From the NCBI GenBank assembly GCA_964628385.1, contig CAZVOD010000092.1:1-16866 (forward strand): 16,866 nucleotides of DNA. The letters are read 5' to 3'. Position 1 is the first letter of the stretch; each line of letters opens with the position of its first letter. The DNA comes from JANQPA01 sp964628385. GTDB lineage: Bacteria > Bacteroidota > Bacteroidia > Chitinophagales > Saprospiraceae. This document shows, piece after piece, positions 6,929 to 14,118 of the stretch. The translations under genes and the position numbers were made by a program. The notes under the pieces were generated by a model. That model searched no databases. It was not told the origin of the DNA and worked only from the letters and a program-made list of their open reading frames with translations.

Positions 6929-7151
6929 TTTCTTATTTCCTAAGATATTCATTTCAATTTAATACTTTTTGTTGTCTTTATGAGCGAATTGCGACTAGAC
7001 TTCTTCAAAAAATAAGTCATTTATTAAATAAATATGTTTATTAATTTATTTAGTTATTTGTATAGGTCTGATTATTAGGTTTTTGTGCTTAAGTATTGGT
7101 GTAGGGTGAAAAAATGACATTTAATTATTAGTTTTTTTATTAAATATATCC

Positions 7152-7159
7152 TACTTTTG
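7152..7159 (+). promoter_or_regulatory. Bacteroidota-type -7 box (TACTTTTG)
   Basis: TACTTTTG matches TAnnTTTG exactly. No good -33 TTTG is seen; a run of seven Ts lies at 7132-7138. It sits about 50 bp before a strong terminator hairpin with no protein gene between them, which is why it is read as the promoter of a small RNA. Confidence 0.5.
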
Positions 7160-7165
7160 CAAAGC

Positions 7166-7255
7166 ATGTTTATGGTTAGAACACTGTAGTATTTAAGCGC
7201 TTCTGGGCATCAAGCATTATTACCGGGCAGTAGTAGCTTGATGCCTGCTTTTTTT
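7166..7255 (+). ncRNA. Candidate small RNA (about 90 nt)
   Basis: The unit runs from the predicted start about 6 nt past the TACTTTTG box to the end of a strong terminator at 7206-7255. The 5' part of roughly 40 nt is single-stranded by eye and could be a seed region. It also contains a seven-codon frame ATG-TTT-ATG-GTT-AGA-ACA-CTG-TAG (MFMVRTL, 7167-7190), so a leader peptide cannot be excluded. However, no plus-strand gene follows that it could attenuate; the next gene is convergent. No known RNA family was recognised. Confidence 0.45.
7206..7255 (+). terminator. Rho-independent terminator of the small RNA candidate
   Basis: GGCATCAAGC (7206-7215) pairs perfectly with GCTTGATGCC (7236-7245). 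Beyond a 2-nt bulge the stem continues as TATTAC/GTAGTA with one wobble, leaving the loop CGGGCA. A TGCTTTTTTT tract follows. Confidence 0.9.
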
Positions 7256-7313
7256 AGCGGACATGCAATTAAGGTTTCTAGAGTGTCTTACTTTAGTAAC
7301 CTTAATTTTTTAT

Positions 7314-7473
7314 GAAGCTGTTTAGATTTTTCTGCTGGAAGCGAAAAAACAGAATTTTAGTTCCAATTGAGGCTTTTTTGGAGTTTCATAGCAGCGCTAT
7401 GGAGCGATAAAAAAACGAAAAATGGTCATAAAAGACATTTTTGCAGCCCAGCGAGGGAATTTTAAACAACTTC
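7314..7473. repeat. 160-bp imperfect palindrome, REP- or MITE-like
   Basis: The left end GAAGCTGTTTAGATTTTTCT and the reverse complement of the right end, GAAGTTGTTTAAAATTCCCT, align with further similarity inward through GCTGG and an A-run, giving inverted ends of about 39 bp with many matches. Near the centre a perfect hairpin CATAGC-AGC-GCTATG lies at 7387-7401. There is no coding frame. The layout suggests a small non-autonomous dispersed element or intergenic repeat. The same terminal 12-mer occurs at 322-333. Copy number elsewhere in the genome cannot be seen from this window. Confidence 0.5.
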
Positions 7474-7513
7474 TGTATATCAGAAGGGGAATTTTGAGGG
7501 AGAGGAAAAGAAA

Positions 7514-7576
7514 AAAGCAACCTCTTTTATTTGGAAATTATAAACTAGTGAGTATAAAAGTCTAAGAGGTTGCTTT
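7514..7576 (-). terminator. Terminator of the HD-domain gene
   Basis: AAAGCAACCTCTT (7514-7526) and AAGAGGTTGCTTT (7564-7576) form a perfect 13-bp stem with a 37-nt loop. Read on the minus strand the stem is followed by TTTCTTTT (TTTTTTCTTTT including the stem's last Ts), as expected for an intrinsic terminator 67 bp past the stop codon of the leftward HD-domain gene. The long loop is unusual. Confidence 0.75.
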
Positions 7577-7642
7577 AATTTACGCCTATATCATCAAACT
7601 ATTCGTTTAAACGCGGGCCACTATTATTGTGCTGCCTGCTGC

Positions 7643-8257
7643 TCAAATATTTTTATAGGTTTTCACCTTTTTTTTTAGTTCTTCCAGATGTTTGGCTTTT
7701 TGGGGCTGTCTTCTATTCTTGTTGGTGGTGGTAAAAAAGCGATGTTGCTCCAAAAACTTCACCTGCAAATTATTCCAGGCTTCCTCAGTATGTAAGATAT
7801 CATAGGCTTTAAGTTCCTGAAATAGTGTTCTGCCAATGTCATAGAAATCTTCACGCCCCAAATAATCGAGATCGGCATCGCACAAAATAGACTCCAAATA
7901 ATTTTTGGGAGATTGAGGGATTTTGGTAGCCATAATCATTCCACAAATCTGTCTGATCTCATTTTCCTGATATCCAAATCTGGGTAAGTGCTTCTTGGCG
8001 ATGCTACAACCTAATTTTTCATGCTCCTTGTTACTGATGATAAAGCCAGAATCGTGGTACAAAGCAGCCGTCTTTAAAAGCATTCTGGAGTGAGGATTTA
8101 TACTTTCAAAGTAACACAACTCTTCTGTGCGGTGCAATACATCTAACGTGTGATGCAAACCGTGATAAGTGAGATCTGTGGATAATTCCTTGTTAAGCTT
8201 GTTAAGAATAAAAGCCTTCGCTGTGTGATAGTTCATAGTAGTTTTCACTTTTTTCAT
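7643..8257 (-). CDS. HD-domain metal-dependent phosphohydrolase
   Basis: The 204-residue soluble protein shows the ordered metal-ligand motifs of the HD superfamily. These are histidines in YHGLHHTLDVL near residues 31-41, the HD dyad in AALYHDSGFI around 65-74, further histidines in KEHEKLGCSIAKKHL, and a late aspartate in CDADLDYLGR around 127-136. Its basic, lysine-rich C-terminus (KAKHLEELKKKVKTYKNI) suggests an amphipathic helix. Small HD proteins of this type hydrolyse phosphate esters of nucleotides; the substrate here is unknown. In some Bacteroidota the same domain is fused to nucleotide cyclases, but here it stands alone. The start at 8257 is used because it gives the longest frame; a second ATG seven codons in is an alternative. 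No operon partner is visible. Confidence 0.85.
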   Translation of the reverse strand: MKKVKTTMNYHTAKAFILNKLNKELSTDLTYHGLHHTLDVLHRTEELCYFESINPHSRMLLKTAALYHDSGFIISNKEHEKLGCSIAKKHLPRFGYQENEIRQICGMIMATKIPQSPKNYLESILCDADLDYLGREDFYDIGRTLFQELKAYDILHTEEAWNNLQVKFLEQHRFFTTTNKNRRQPQKAKHLEELKKKVKTYKNI

Positions 8258-8642
8258 TTTATACTTTGACTAATACCCTCCTGCCAGTCACAAAAAGTAA
8301 CTTACAAAGGAGGGAATCTACCAGCTAAAGCTATACTACAGGTTCTTAAGATGATTTTTTAAGATCAAGTCAAGACTACCCTTTTAATCACTTCTGTGAA
8401 GTGGAAACTTTTAGCTGATGGTCAAATGGGGGATCGGATAAAAGATTATCCTTTTGAAAACTCTAAAAAACATCTTAGGAAAATAATTCCTAATCGAGCT
8501 AAACGCCTGGCTTTACTCATTGTTGAATTAAGGTAGCAATAAATGTTAGAGTAACGTTAAATTAATGTCACAAATGTTAGCGAGGCAGCAAAATTCAGAA
8601 AAAATTATGCTACCTCATTGACTAGAATAAAATAGTCTACGA
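8258..8642. other. Intergenic region with small palindromes
   Basis: These 385 bp lie between two minus-strand genes and hold no convincing frame. Two perfect short palindromes sit near the middle: GGATAA-AAGA-TTATCC (8436-8451) and TTAGGAA-AATAA-TTCCTAA (8475-8493). A hairpin GAGGCAGCA/TGCTACCTC (8582-8590 and 8608-8616, one mismatch) follows the DUF4920 gene on its transcribed side but lacks a T-run. CCCTCC/GGAGGG inverted sequences flank the HD gene's upstream region (about 8277-8314). No exact TAnnTTTG box was found for the HD gene. Confidence 0.45.
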
Positions 8643-9125
8643 TTAGTTTTGATTATCCAAAACGATTACACCTGAAGCCATAAATTTAAATTCTTCTCTG
8701 GGCTCAGTAATGGCAGCAATTTCTTCAGCTGGTTTGCCCTTGTCTTCGGCATAATGTCTAAGCTCTTCCACGGGAGTTACTTCTTTGTAGGCATAACCTT
8801 CCATAATCACCTGGCGGCCGGCAATATCTTTGGGTACAAAAAAACCGTAATCTTTAAACTTGACAAACATCTGTGGTTGTTCAGAATCGTCGCTTACGAT
8901 ATTCATCCAACAGCCTTTAGCCTGACATACTTCTTCGACTTTTCCCTGTACTTTTACAGCCAGTGAATCCTGGCCTTTCATGTTCTTTAGTAATTGATCA
9001 TAAGAAATGGCGTCGTTAGCCGTAATTTCGGCACCAAATACCTGACCTTCTTTTTGTTGCTCTTCTTCAGTGGCACAGGAAATGATCGAAAAGCAAATAG
9101 CGATAATCAATACGGGTTTCCACAT
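8643..9125 (-). CDS. DUF4920 lipoprotein
   Basis: The 160-residue protein begins with a lipoprotein signal peptide (VLIIAICFSIISC), with the lipobox cysteine at residue 17, followed by an acidic CATEEEQQKEG linker. Acylation and export to a membrane surface are therefore expected. The body matches the DUF4920 family: VQGKVEEVCQAKGCWMNIVS, FVKFKDYGFFVPKDIAG, YAEDKGKPAEEIAAITEP and a closing ASGVIVLDN strand, with a conserved Cys pair around residues 66-71 (VCQAKGCW). The domain resembles an OB-fold, and its biochemical role is not known. It is transcribed on its own, divergent from the first MORN-caspase gene with 320 bp between them. Confidence 0.9.
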   Translation of the reverse strand: MWKPVLIIAICFSIISCATEEEQQKEGQVFGAEITANDAISYDQLLKNMKGQDSLAVKVQGKVEEVCQAKGCWMNIVSDDSEQPQMFVKFKDYGFFVPKDIAGRQVIMEGYAYKEVTPVEELRHYAEDKGKPAEEIAAITEPREEFKFMASGVIVLDNQN

Positions 9126-9445
9126 ATCAAATTAGTTTTAACAGTTATAGTAAGAATTTAACATTAAAAATTTTATTATTTGTTAATCAGACCGCCCTCT
9201 AATAGTGTTGTATTTTACGTCAATTTTTCGGGCGGATTTTAAAAGCCGAACTCAAAACAATATACGAAATTGAAAAATTGTTCTATTAATCCAGGTACTG
9301 ATAAACATCATCAGCCGGGATAATTAGCCTACATTACAAGAGGCAAAGGTATAAAAGAAAGAGCTACATTCCGTAGAATTATTTCCAATACCAGCTGATA
9401 ACAATCACATCAATCGTCTTACGATCCAAAAACTTATTCAATTCT
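9126..9445. promoter_or_regulatory. Divergent intergenic region of DUF4920 and MORN-caspase genes
   Basis: The 320-bp gap must hold promoters for both divergent genes, though no exact TTTG/TAnnTTTG pair was found on either strand. CCGCCC (9192-9197) and GGGCGG (9230-9235) form a GC-rich inverted repeat separated by 32 bp, which stands out in AT-rich surroundings and could be an operator or a looped site. No coding frame is present. Confidence 0.4.
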
Positions 9446-11080
9446 ATGAACTTGCTGAGATATCTCCTGGTTTTGACTTTTTTTCTTCCTCATTCTGTTC
9501 AGGCTCAGAACTGCACGAAAGGCAACTGTGAAAATGGTTATGGTACATTAGTATATCCTAGTGGTGCCAGGTATGAGGGCAATTTCAAAGATGGCTTCTT
9601 TCACGGCAAAGGCGTCTTCGATTCTTCCGATAATAACCGTTATATCGGTGATTGGGTGAGAAATATTCGCGAGGGTAAGGGCCGTATGATCTTTGCCAAT
9701 GGTGATGAATATTTTGGTGCCTTTGTAGGCAATAAGATTCATGGGCAGGGAGAGATGAAATATGCTAATGGCAACTTTTATTCCGGGAATTGGGAAAATG
9801 AGAGGCGATCAGGACGTGGAGAACTGATTTACGCCAACGGTGATAAATACAAAGGTGACTTTTTCAATGATTACCCCCATGGGCAAGGAACCATAGTCTA
9901 CAATAGTGGCGCCAAATATGTTGGTGAGTGGCAGAATGGCAAAGAAAATGGCAGTGGTACTTTTTATACCGCTCAGGGACAACCTATTAACGGGCAGTGG
10001 GCCAGAGGCCAGCTACAGGAAAACTGGGATCAACTGACCGTTGATGTGGATACCTTATCAGTAAGAGATTGTAACAGAGCGTATTGTGATAATATTACTG
10101 GAAAATATAAATACAGAGATGGCACGCTGTATGTCGGACAATTCAGTCAGGGGCGTCCTCAGGGCGAGGGCGTTGTAATTTACCCCAATGGCGATCGATA
10201 CAGAGGCGCCTGGTATGAACACAGCAGAAATGGCAAAGGCATTATGTATTATGCTTCCGGGCGTATTATGGGAGGCATATGGTCTGAAGGTCAATTGGTA
10301 GAGGAAGCTTACACAGAAAAGGGAGAACCGCTTACCGCTGATGTCAAAGTAGATAAAGACGAGAAGGTCAAAATATGGGCGGTCGTAGTAGGGGCTTCCA
10401 CATACACGCATATGCCCAGATTAAGATATACAGACGATGATGCCTACCAGGTGTATGCTTTTTTGAAAAGCCCGGAAGGTGGAGCATTACCTGATAACCA
10501 GATTGAGGTGCTTATCGATGAAAATGCCACTAAGAAAGGAATTCTTTTAGCTTTGAAATCAATCTTCCTCCAGGCGGATGAAAATGATGTTTTATTGTTT
10601 TATTTTTCGGGTCACGGAATAAAAGGTTCTTTTTTGCCCATTGATTACAATGGAGCACAAAATGAGCTGGGCCACGAAGAAATAAAGAGTATCCTAAAAT
10701 TAAGCCGAGCTAAACATAAATTAATAGTGGCTGACGCTTGTCATTCCGGAAGTTTAGTATCACTTAAATCTCCCCTGCAATCCGTATTAAACAAATATTA
10801 CAAAGCCTTTGAAGATGTCAATGGTGGTACAGCCTTATTAATGTCTTCAAAAGGTGAAGAGTACTCTCTAGAAGACGGAGGGTTGCGTTCAGGGATATTT
10901 AGTCATTTTCTGATCAAAGGCCTCAAGGGTGAGGCTGATGCTGATCAGAATAAAATAGTGACTATTCAAGAGTTATACAGCTATGTTTACAGTAACGTGA
11001 GAGATTACACGGGCAATGTTCAAACGCCCACTCTTACGGGCAACTTTAACAACTATATGCCCGTAGCGAATATAAGGTAG
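9446..11080 (+). CDS. Exported MORN-repeat/caspase-like (C14) protein, copy 1
   Basis: The 544-residue protein starts with a Sec signal peptide (cleavage near SVQA|Q, residue 20). Residues about 29-190 hold seven 23-residue MORN-type repeats (for example GRGELIYANGDKYKGDF). A second block of three lies at about 210-290. Each block is introduced by a C-x4-C motif (NCTKGNC, DCNRAYC). Residues about 310-540 form a peptidase C14 (caspase/metacaspase) domain starting IWAVVVGASTYTHMPRL, with catalytic His390 in YFSGHG and Cys432 in DACHSG. Its place in the envelope or outside the cell is inferred from the signal peptide. MORN repeats bind lipids or partner proteins in other systems; substrate and activator are unknown. 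A paralogue follows 135 bp downstream on the same strand. Confidence 0.92.
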   Translation: MNLLRYLLVLTFFLPHSVQAQNCTKGNCENGYGTLVYPSGARYEGNFKDGFFHGKGVFDSSDNNRYIGDWVRNIREGKGRMIFANGDEYFGAFVGNKIHGQGEMKYANGNFYSGNWENERRSGRGELIYANGDKYKGDFFNDYPHGQGTIVYNSGAKYVGEWQNGKENGSGTFYTAQGQPINGQWARGQLQENWDQLTVDVDTLSVRDCNRAYCDNITGKYKYRDGTLYVGQFSQGRPQGEGVVIYPNGDRYRGAWYEHSRNGKGIMYYASGRIMGGIWSEGQLVEEAYTEKGEPLTADVKVDKDEKVKIWAVVVGASTYTHMPRLRYTDDDAYQVYAFLKSPEGGALPDNQIEVLIDENATKKGILLALKSIFLQADENDVLLFYFSGHGIKGSFLPIDYNGAQNELGHEEIKSILKLSRAKHKLIVADACHSGSLVSLKSPLQSVLNKYYKAFEDVNGGTALLMSSKGEEYSLEDGGLRSGIFSHFLIKGLKGEADADQNKIVTIQELYSYVYSNVRDYTGNVQTPTLTGNFNNYMPVANIR

Positions 11081-11215
11081 ATTAGACAATTCAGGTTGCT
11101 GTAACGGATATCAGTAAGCACAAAACAGCTTTTAAAAAAGTTCAGCCAGGCAATTGGGAACTGTTTTCCAATACCATAACCTGAATTACATAGTCATAAG
11201 TATAACCGTGAACAT

Positions 11216-13186
11216 ATGAGAAAGAATATTTATCTATTAGGATTACTTGTATTGGGAGTGTTGTATACCCAAAATTTAAAGGCTCAGGATTGTAAATCCG
11301 GAGATTGCCAAAATGGTGCAGGAGTGATGATCATGGAAGATGGCTCCAGGTATATTGGTCAGTTCAAAAATGGATTCATGAACGGAACTGGTACGATGCG
11401 TTACACTGACGGAACCATGTACCAGGGGCAGTGGCAAGAGGGCCAGCCTCAGGGAAACGGAAAAAAGTACTTTGAAGATGGTACTGTAATTGCCGGATTC
11501 TGGGAAGCGGGCCGTTTGGCTAAAACTAGTGAAGATGAATTTATCGGTAAAGGAAACAACAACTTCAGTAACCAACAGACTTCAGGTTGTATCAGTGGCG
11601 ATTGCGTGAATGGCGAAGGCGTTTATGTACTCAAGTCGGGCTCTATCTATATCGGATCTTTCCAAAAAGGCGAGATTCATGGAGTCGGGGTATGTATGTA
11701 TCCCGATGGCAGTAAATACAAAGGCGAGTGGAGCCATCGGTACCCGGAAGGAAACGGCACGATGACTTACGCCGATGGTACGGTCAGGTCCGGTATGTGG
11801 AAGAAAGGTCGTCCAGTATCTTCTACCGGCACTATCCTCAACCGATCGGCCGAGACCACTTATTCCATTGATGATGGTTCCAATGTACAATCCGGATGTA
11901 TCTCCGGCGATTGTATTGATGGTTCCGGGATTATGGCTTTTGCTGAGGGCAGTCGTTACGAGGGAGAATTTAGGAATAGTAAATTTAACGGACAGGGTGC
12001 CATGTTTTATGCCGATGGGAGTAACTATCGGGGGGGATTCAAAAACGGAACGCGCCACGGTCAGGGAACTTTTACAGATCAAAGAGGAAAAGCTCAGGCT
12101 GGTAAGTGGTCTTACGGCAGTTTTGTGGGCAATACGTCTATAGGTCCTAATCTGAAAGGTTGTATAGATGGTAATTGTATAGATGGCTATGGTACTTTTC
12201 TATTTCCTAAAGGTGATAAGTATACCGGCACCTTTAAAGAAGGTAAGCCGGATGGATACGGTAAAGTAGCATATTCCAACGGTGAACGATACGAAGGGCA
12301 AATGCAGAATGGTGCTTTTCATGGCGTGGGTACCTTATATAGGTCTAGTGGAGCTGTAAAGGGAGTATGGCGTCAGGGTATGCTCATAAAAATGGCCGGT
12401 GAGAGAGAGGTAATGGTGAGTGAAAATAATAATACCAATGCGCCATCCAGTACTTCGTCCAGGGCTAAGCAACCCCAAATATATGCGGTAATTGTAGGCA
12501 TTGCGGCCTATGATCACATGCCAACTCTAAACTACACAGATGATGATGCATACCGGTTTTTTGCCTTTTTGAAAAGTCCTGAAGGAGGAGCACTAAGCGA
12601 TGATAGAATAAAAATTCTAATTGACGAGGATGCTACAAAGAAAAATATACTTACAACCGCTAATAAGGTGTTTTCACAAGCCAGTGCCGATGATGTTGTC
12701 ATTTTTTATTTCTCCGGACACGGGTTGCGTGGTTCTTTCTTGCCCATAGATTATGATGGATACAATAACAAGCTGTTTCACTCTGAAGTGAAAGCACTTC
12801 TGGAGAACTGCGATGCGAAATTGAAATTATGTATTGCCGATGCTTGCCATTCCGGAAGTTTACTGGCTCTGCGGGGTAATGTAGATAGCCAGCTCGAAGA
12901 CTACTACAACAGACTGGCGGAATCCAAGCCGGGTACCGTACTGATTATGTCTTCTAAGTCTAACGAAACTTCTTTGGAATCTAGCGGGCTGCGACAAGGG
13001 GTGTTTTCTCATTTCCTCATCAGAGGCTTGAAGGGCGAAGCGGATAAAGATCAGGATAGCTTCATAGGAGTCAGCGAACTTTTCAATTACATAGAATACA
13101 ATGTGCGCACCTACACTCGAAACCGGCAGTTTCCTATTATGAAAGGGGAATACGACCCTAATACACCTTTAGCTAAAAAGATTTAG
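11216..13186 (+). CDS. Exported MORN-repeat/caspase-like (C14) protein, copy 2
   Basis: The 656-residue protein has a signal peptide (cleavage near NLKA|Q, residue 23). Four modules follow, each a C-x4-C motif (DCKSGDC, GCISGDC, GCISGDC, GCIDGNC) and three MORN repeats, 12 repeats in all over about residues 26-395. A low-complexity linker rich in N, S and T (about 401-420) leads to the C14 domain (about 421-650), with His502 in YFSGHG and Cys544 in DACHSG. The catalytic domain is very like copy 1 (YTDDDAY, FLKSPEGGAL, LIDE.ATKK, GSFLPIDY, HSGSL, GVFSHFLI.GLKGEAD), so the pair arose by duplication, while the repeat regions differ in number and arrangement. It may share a transcript with copy 1. 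rpsF follows 67 bp later with its own promoter. Confidence 0.92.
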   Translation: MRKNIYLLGLLVLGVLYTQNLKAQDCKSGDCQNGAGVMIMEDGSRYIGQFKNGFMNGTGTMRYTDGTMYQGQWQEGQPQGNGKKYFEDGTVIAGFWEAGRLAKTSEDEFIGKGNNNFSNQQTSGCISGDCVNGEGVYVLKSGSIYIGSFQKGEIHGVGVCMYPDGSKYKGEWSHRYPEGNGTMTYADGTVRSGMWKKGRPVSSTGTILNRSAETTYSIDDGSNVQSGCISGDCIDGSGIMAFAEGSRYEGEFRNSKFNGQGAMFYADGSNYRGGFKNGTRHGQGTFTDQRGKAQAGKWSYGSFVGNTSIGPNLKGCIDGNCIDGYGTFLFPKGDKYTGTFKEGKPDGYGKVAYSNGERYEGQMQNGAFHGVGTLYRSSGAVKGVWRQGMLIKMAGEREVMVSENNNTNAPSSTSSRAKQPQIYAVIVGIAAYDHMPTLNYTDDDAYRFFAFLKSPEGGALSDDRIKILIDEDATKKNILTTANKVFSQASADDVVIFYFSGHGLRGSFLPIDYDGYNNKLFHSEVKALLENCDAKLKLCIADACHSGSLLALRGNVDSQLEDYYNRLAESKPGTVLIMSSKSNETSLESSGLRQGVFSHFLIRGLKGEADKDQDSFIGVSELFNYIEYNVRTYTRNRQFPIMKGEYDPNTPLAKKI

Positions 13187-13217
13187 AAATTTTTCATGAA
13201 AAACAGTGAAAAAGGCT

Positions 13218-13225
13218 TATATTTG
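13218..13225 (+). promoter_or_regulatory. -7 box of the rpsF-rpsR-rplI operon (TATATTTG)
   Basis: TATATTTG matches TAnnTTTG exactly and lies 28 bp before the rpsF start, between the second MORN-caspase gene and the ribosomal genes. The -33 element is degenerate (a T-run near 13190-13194). This separates the ribosomal operon from the upstream gene despite the short gap. Confidence 0.6.
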
Positions 13226-13253
13226 CAGCCAATTTGTAAAATATGTCTGATTC

Positions 13254-13769
13254 ATGAAAAATTACGAAATTACTTTTATTGTAGATCCCGTGCTGTCAGG
13301 GGATGAAATTAATACGACGGCTCAGGCGTATGTTGAACTTCTTCAAAACGAGGGAGCGAAAATCATACATGTTGATGAAATGGGCTTGCGTCAGCTAGCT
13401 TACCCTATCAACAAAAGGACGTCTGGTGTTTACTATTGTATCGAGTTTGAAATCCCTAACGGAGAAGTTATCGATAAAATAGAATTGTCTTTCCGCCGTG
13501 ATGAGCGCATTGTACGCTTTTTGAGTGTCAAGCTGGACAAATACGGTGTGAAGTATAACGAAGATAAGCGCAATGGCCTTATCGGGAAAGTTAAAAAGAA
13601 AGCTGACAAAAAGTCTCAAAGTGATGGTAAGAGAGGCAGAGGCGACAGAGACCGTGACAGAGACAGAGATCGGGATCGCGGTAACCGCAAGGAACGGGAA
13701 ACTGCCAATACCGCTACTGCTGATAAGGGCAAGCAAAAAGACAAGAAGTCAAGCAGTGAAGAGGAGTAA
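13254..13769 (+). CDS. rpsF: Ribosomal protein S6 with long charged C-terminal tail
   Basis: Residues 1-110 are a normal S6: MKNYEITFIVDPVLSGDEI, a GAKIIHVDEMGLRQLAYPI segment, TSGVYYCIEFEIPN, and RRDERIVRFLSVKLDKY. S6 binds S18 and 16S rRNA in the platform of the small subunit. Residues about 111-171 are an unusual extension: a lysine-rich part, then alternating Arg-Asp (GDRDRDRDRDRDRG, about 130-143), ending in KKSSSEEE. It is probably disordered. A typical S6 is 95-135 residues, so this one is long at 171. It is the first gene of a three-gene ribosomal operon; rpsR starts 33 bp after its stop. Annotation of the core is secure; a role for the tail is unknown. Confidence 0.97.
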   Translation: MKNYEITFIVDPVLSGDEINTTAQAYVELLQNEGAKIIHVDEMGLRQLAYPINKRTSGVYYCIEFEIPNGEVIDKIELSFRRDERIVRFLSVKLDKYGVKYNEDKRNGLIGKVKKKADKKSQSDGKRGRGDRDRDRDRDRDRGNRKERETANTATADKGKQKDKKSSSEEE

Positions 13770-13802
13770 GTTTAATTTTTTAAAAAGTAAAATTTAAAGC
13801 AA

Positions 13803-14069
13803 ATGCCTTCTAAGGACGATATAAAATTTTTAAGTAATCCGAAAATTGGTCAGAAGCGCGAAAAATATTGCCGTTTCAAAAAATTTGGTATTCGCCATAT
13901 CGACTATAAGGACAATGATTTTTTGATGCAATTTGTAAACGAACAGGGCAAGATCTTGCCTCGTCGTATTACCGGTAATTCATTGAAATATCAAAGAAAA
14001 GTTGCTACTGCGGTTAAGCGTGCCAGGCACCTGGCTATCCTGCCTTATGTAGCCGATTTATTGAAGTAA
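13803..14069 (+). CDS. rpsR: Ribosomal protein S18
   Basis: The 88-residue basic protein carries the S18 core: KYCRFKKFGIRHIDYKDNDF near residues 21-40, then GKILPRRITGNSLKYQRKVA and a final helix TAVKRARHLAILPYVADLL. It binds 16S rRNA together with S6, whose gene is immediately upstream. A single cysteine (C22) remains, with no zinc-binding set. Length is in the normal range. A terminator-like hairpin separates it from rplI. Confidence 0.98.
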   Translation: MPSKDDIKFLSNPKIGQKREKYCRFKKFGIRHIDYKDNDFLMQFVNEQGKILPRRITGNSLKYQRKVATAVKRARHLAILPYVADLLK

Positions 14070-14076
14070 TCTTTTT

Positions 14077-14105
14077 AGCCAGCACAAACTGGCTTTCCTT
14101 TTTTC
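14077..14105 (+). terminator. Terminator-like hairpin between rpsR and rplI
   Basis: AGCCAG (14077-14082) and CTGGCT (14089-14094) form a perfect 6-bp stem with the loop CACAAA, followed by TTTCCTTTTTTC. It begins 7 bp past the rpsR stop and 42 bp before the rplI start, in the middle of the operon. Such a short hairpin probably stops only some transcripts, and may instead serve as an RNA-processing or attenuation site. Confidence 0.6.
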
Positions 14106-14118
14106 AAAATCGTCAGTA

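Larger units (their letters stand above)
6031..7642. other. 1.6-kb non-coding, structure-rich interval
   Basis: No convincing protein frame exists on either strand between the hemJ terminator and the HD-domain gene. The interval is AT-rich. In order it holds a promoter, structured RNA with tRNA-like domain and terminator (6190-6497); an AT-rich stretch with a 15-bp hairpin at 6866-6928; a second promoter-to-terminator unit (7152-7255); a 10-bp AT-rich inverted repeat AATTAAGGTT/AACCTTAATT (7267-7276 and 7298-7307) followed by Ts; a 160-bp imperfect palindrome (7314-7473); and the terminator of the leftward HD gene (7514-7576). Confidence 0.75.

Noticed and set aside
6203..7642. T-box or other riboswitch controlling a downstream gene
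   Set aside because: The next gene is on the opposite strand, so the plus-strand transcripts have no gene to control in cis.
9446..13186. Anti-phage caspase defence operon
   Set aside because: Both proteins have signal peptides, and no nucleotide cyclase, STAND ATPase, gasdermin or effector partner lies beside them. A defence role would be speculation.
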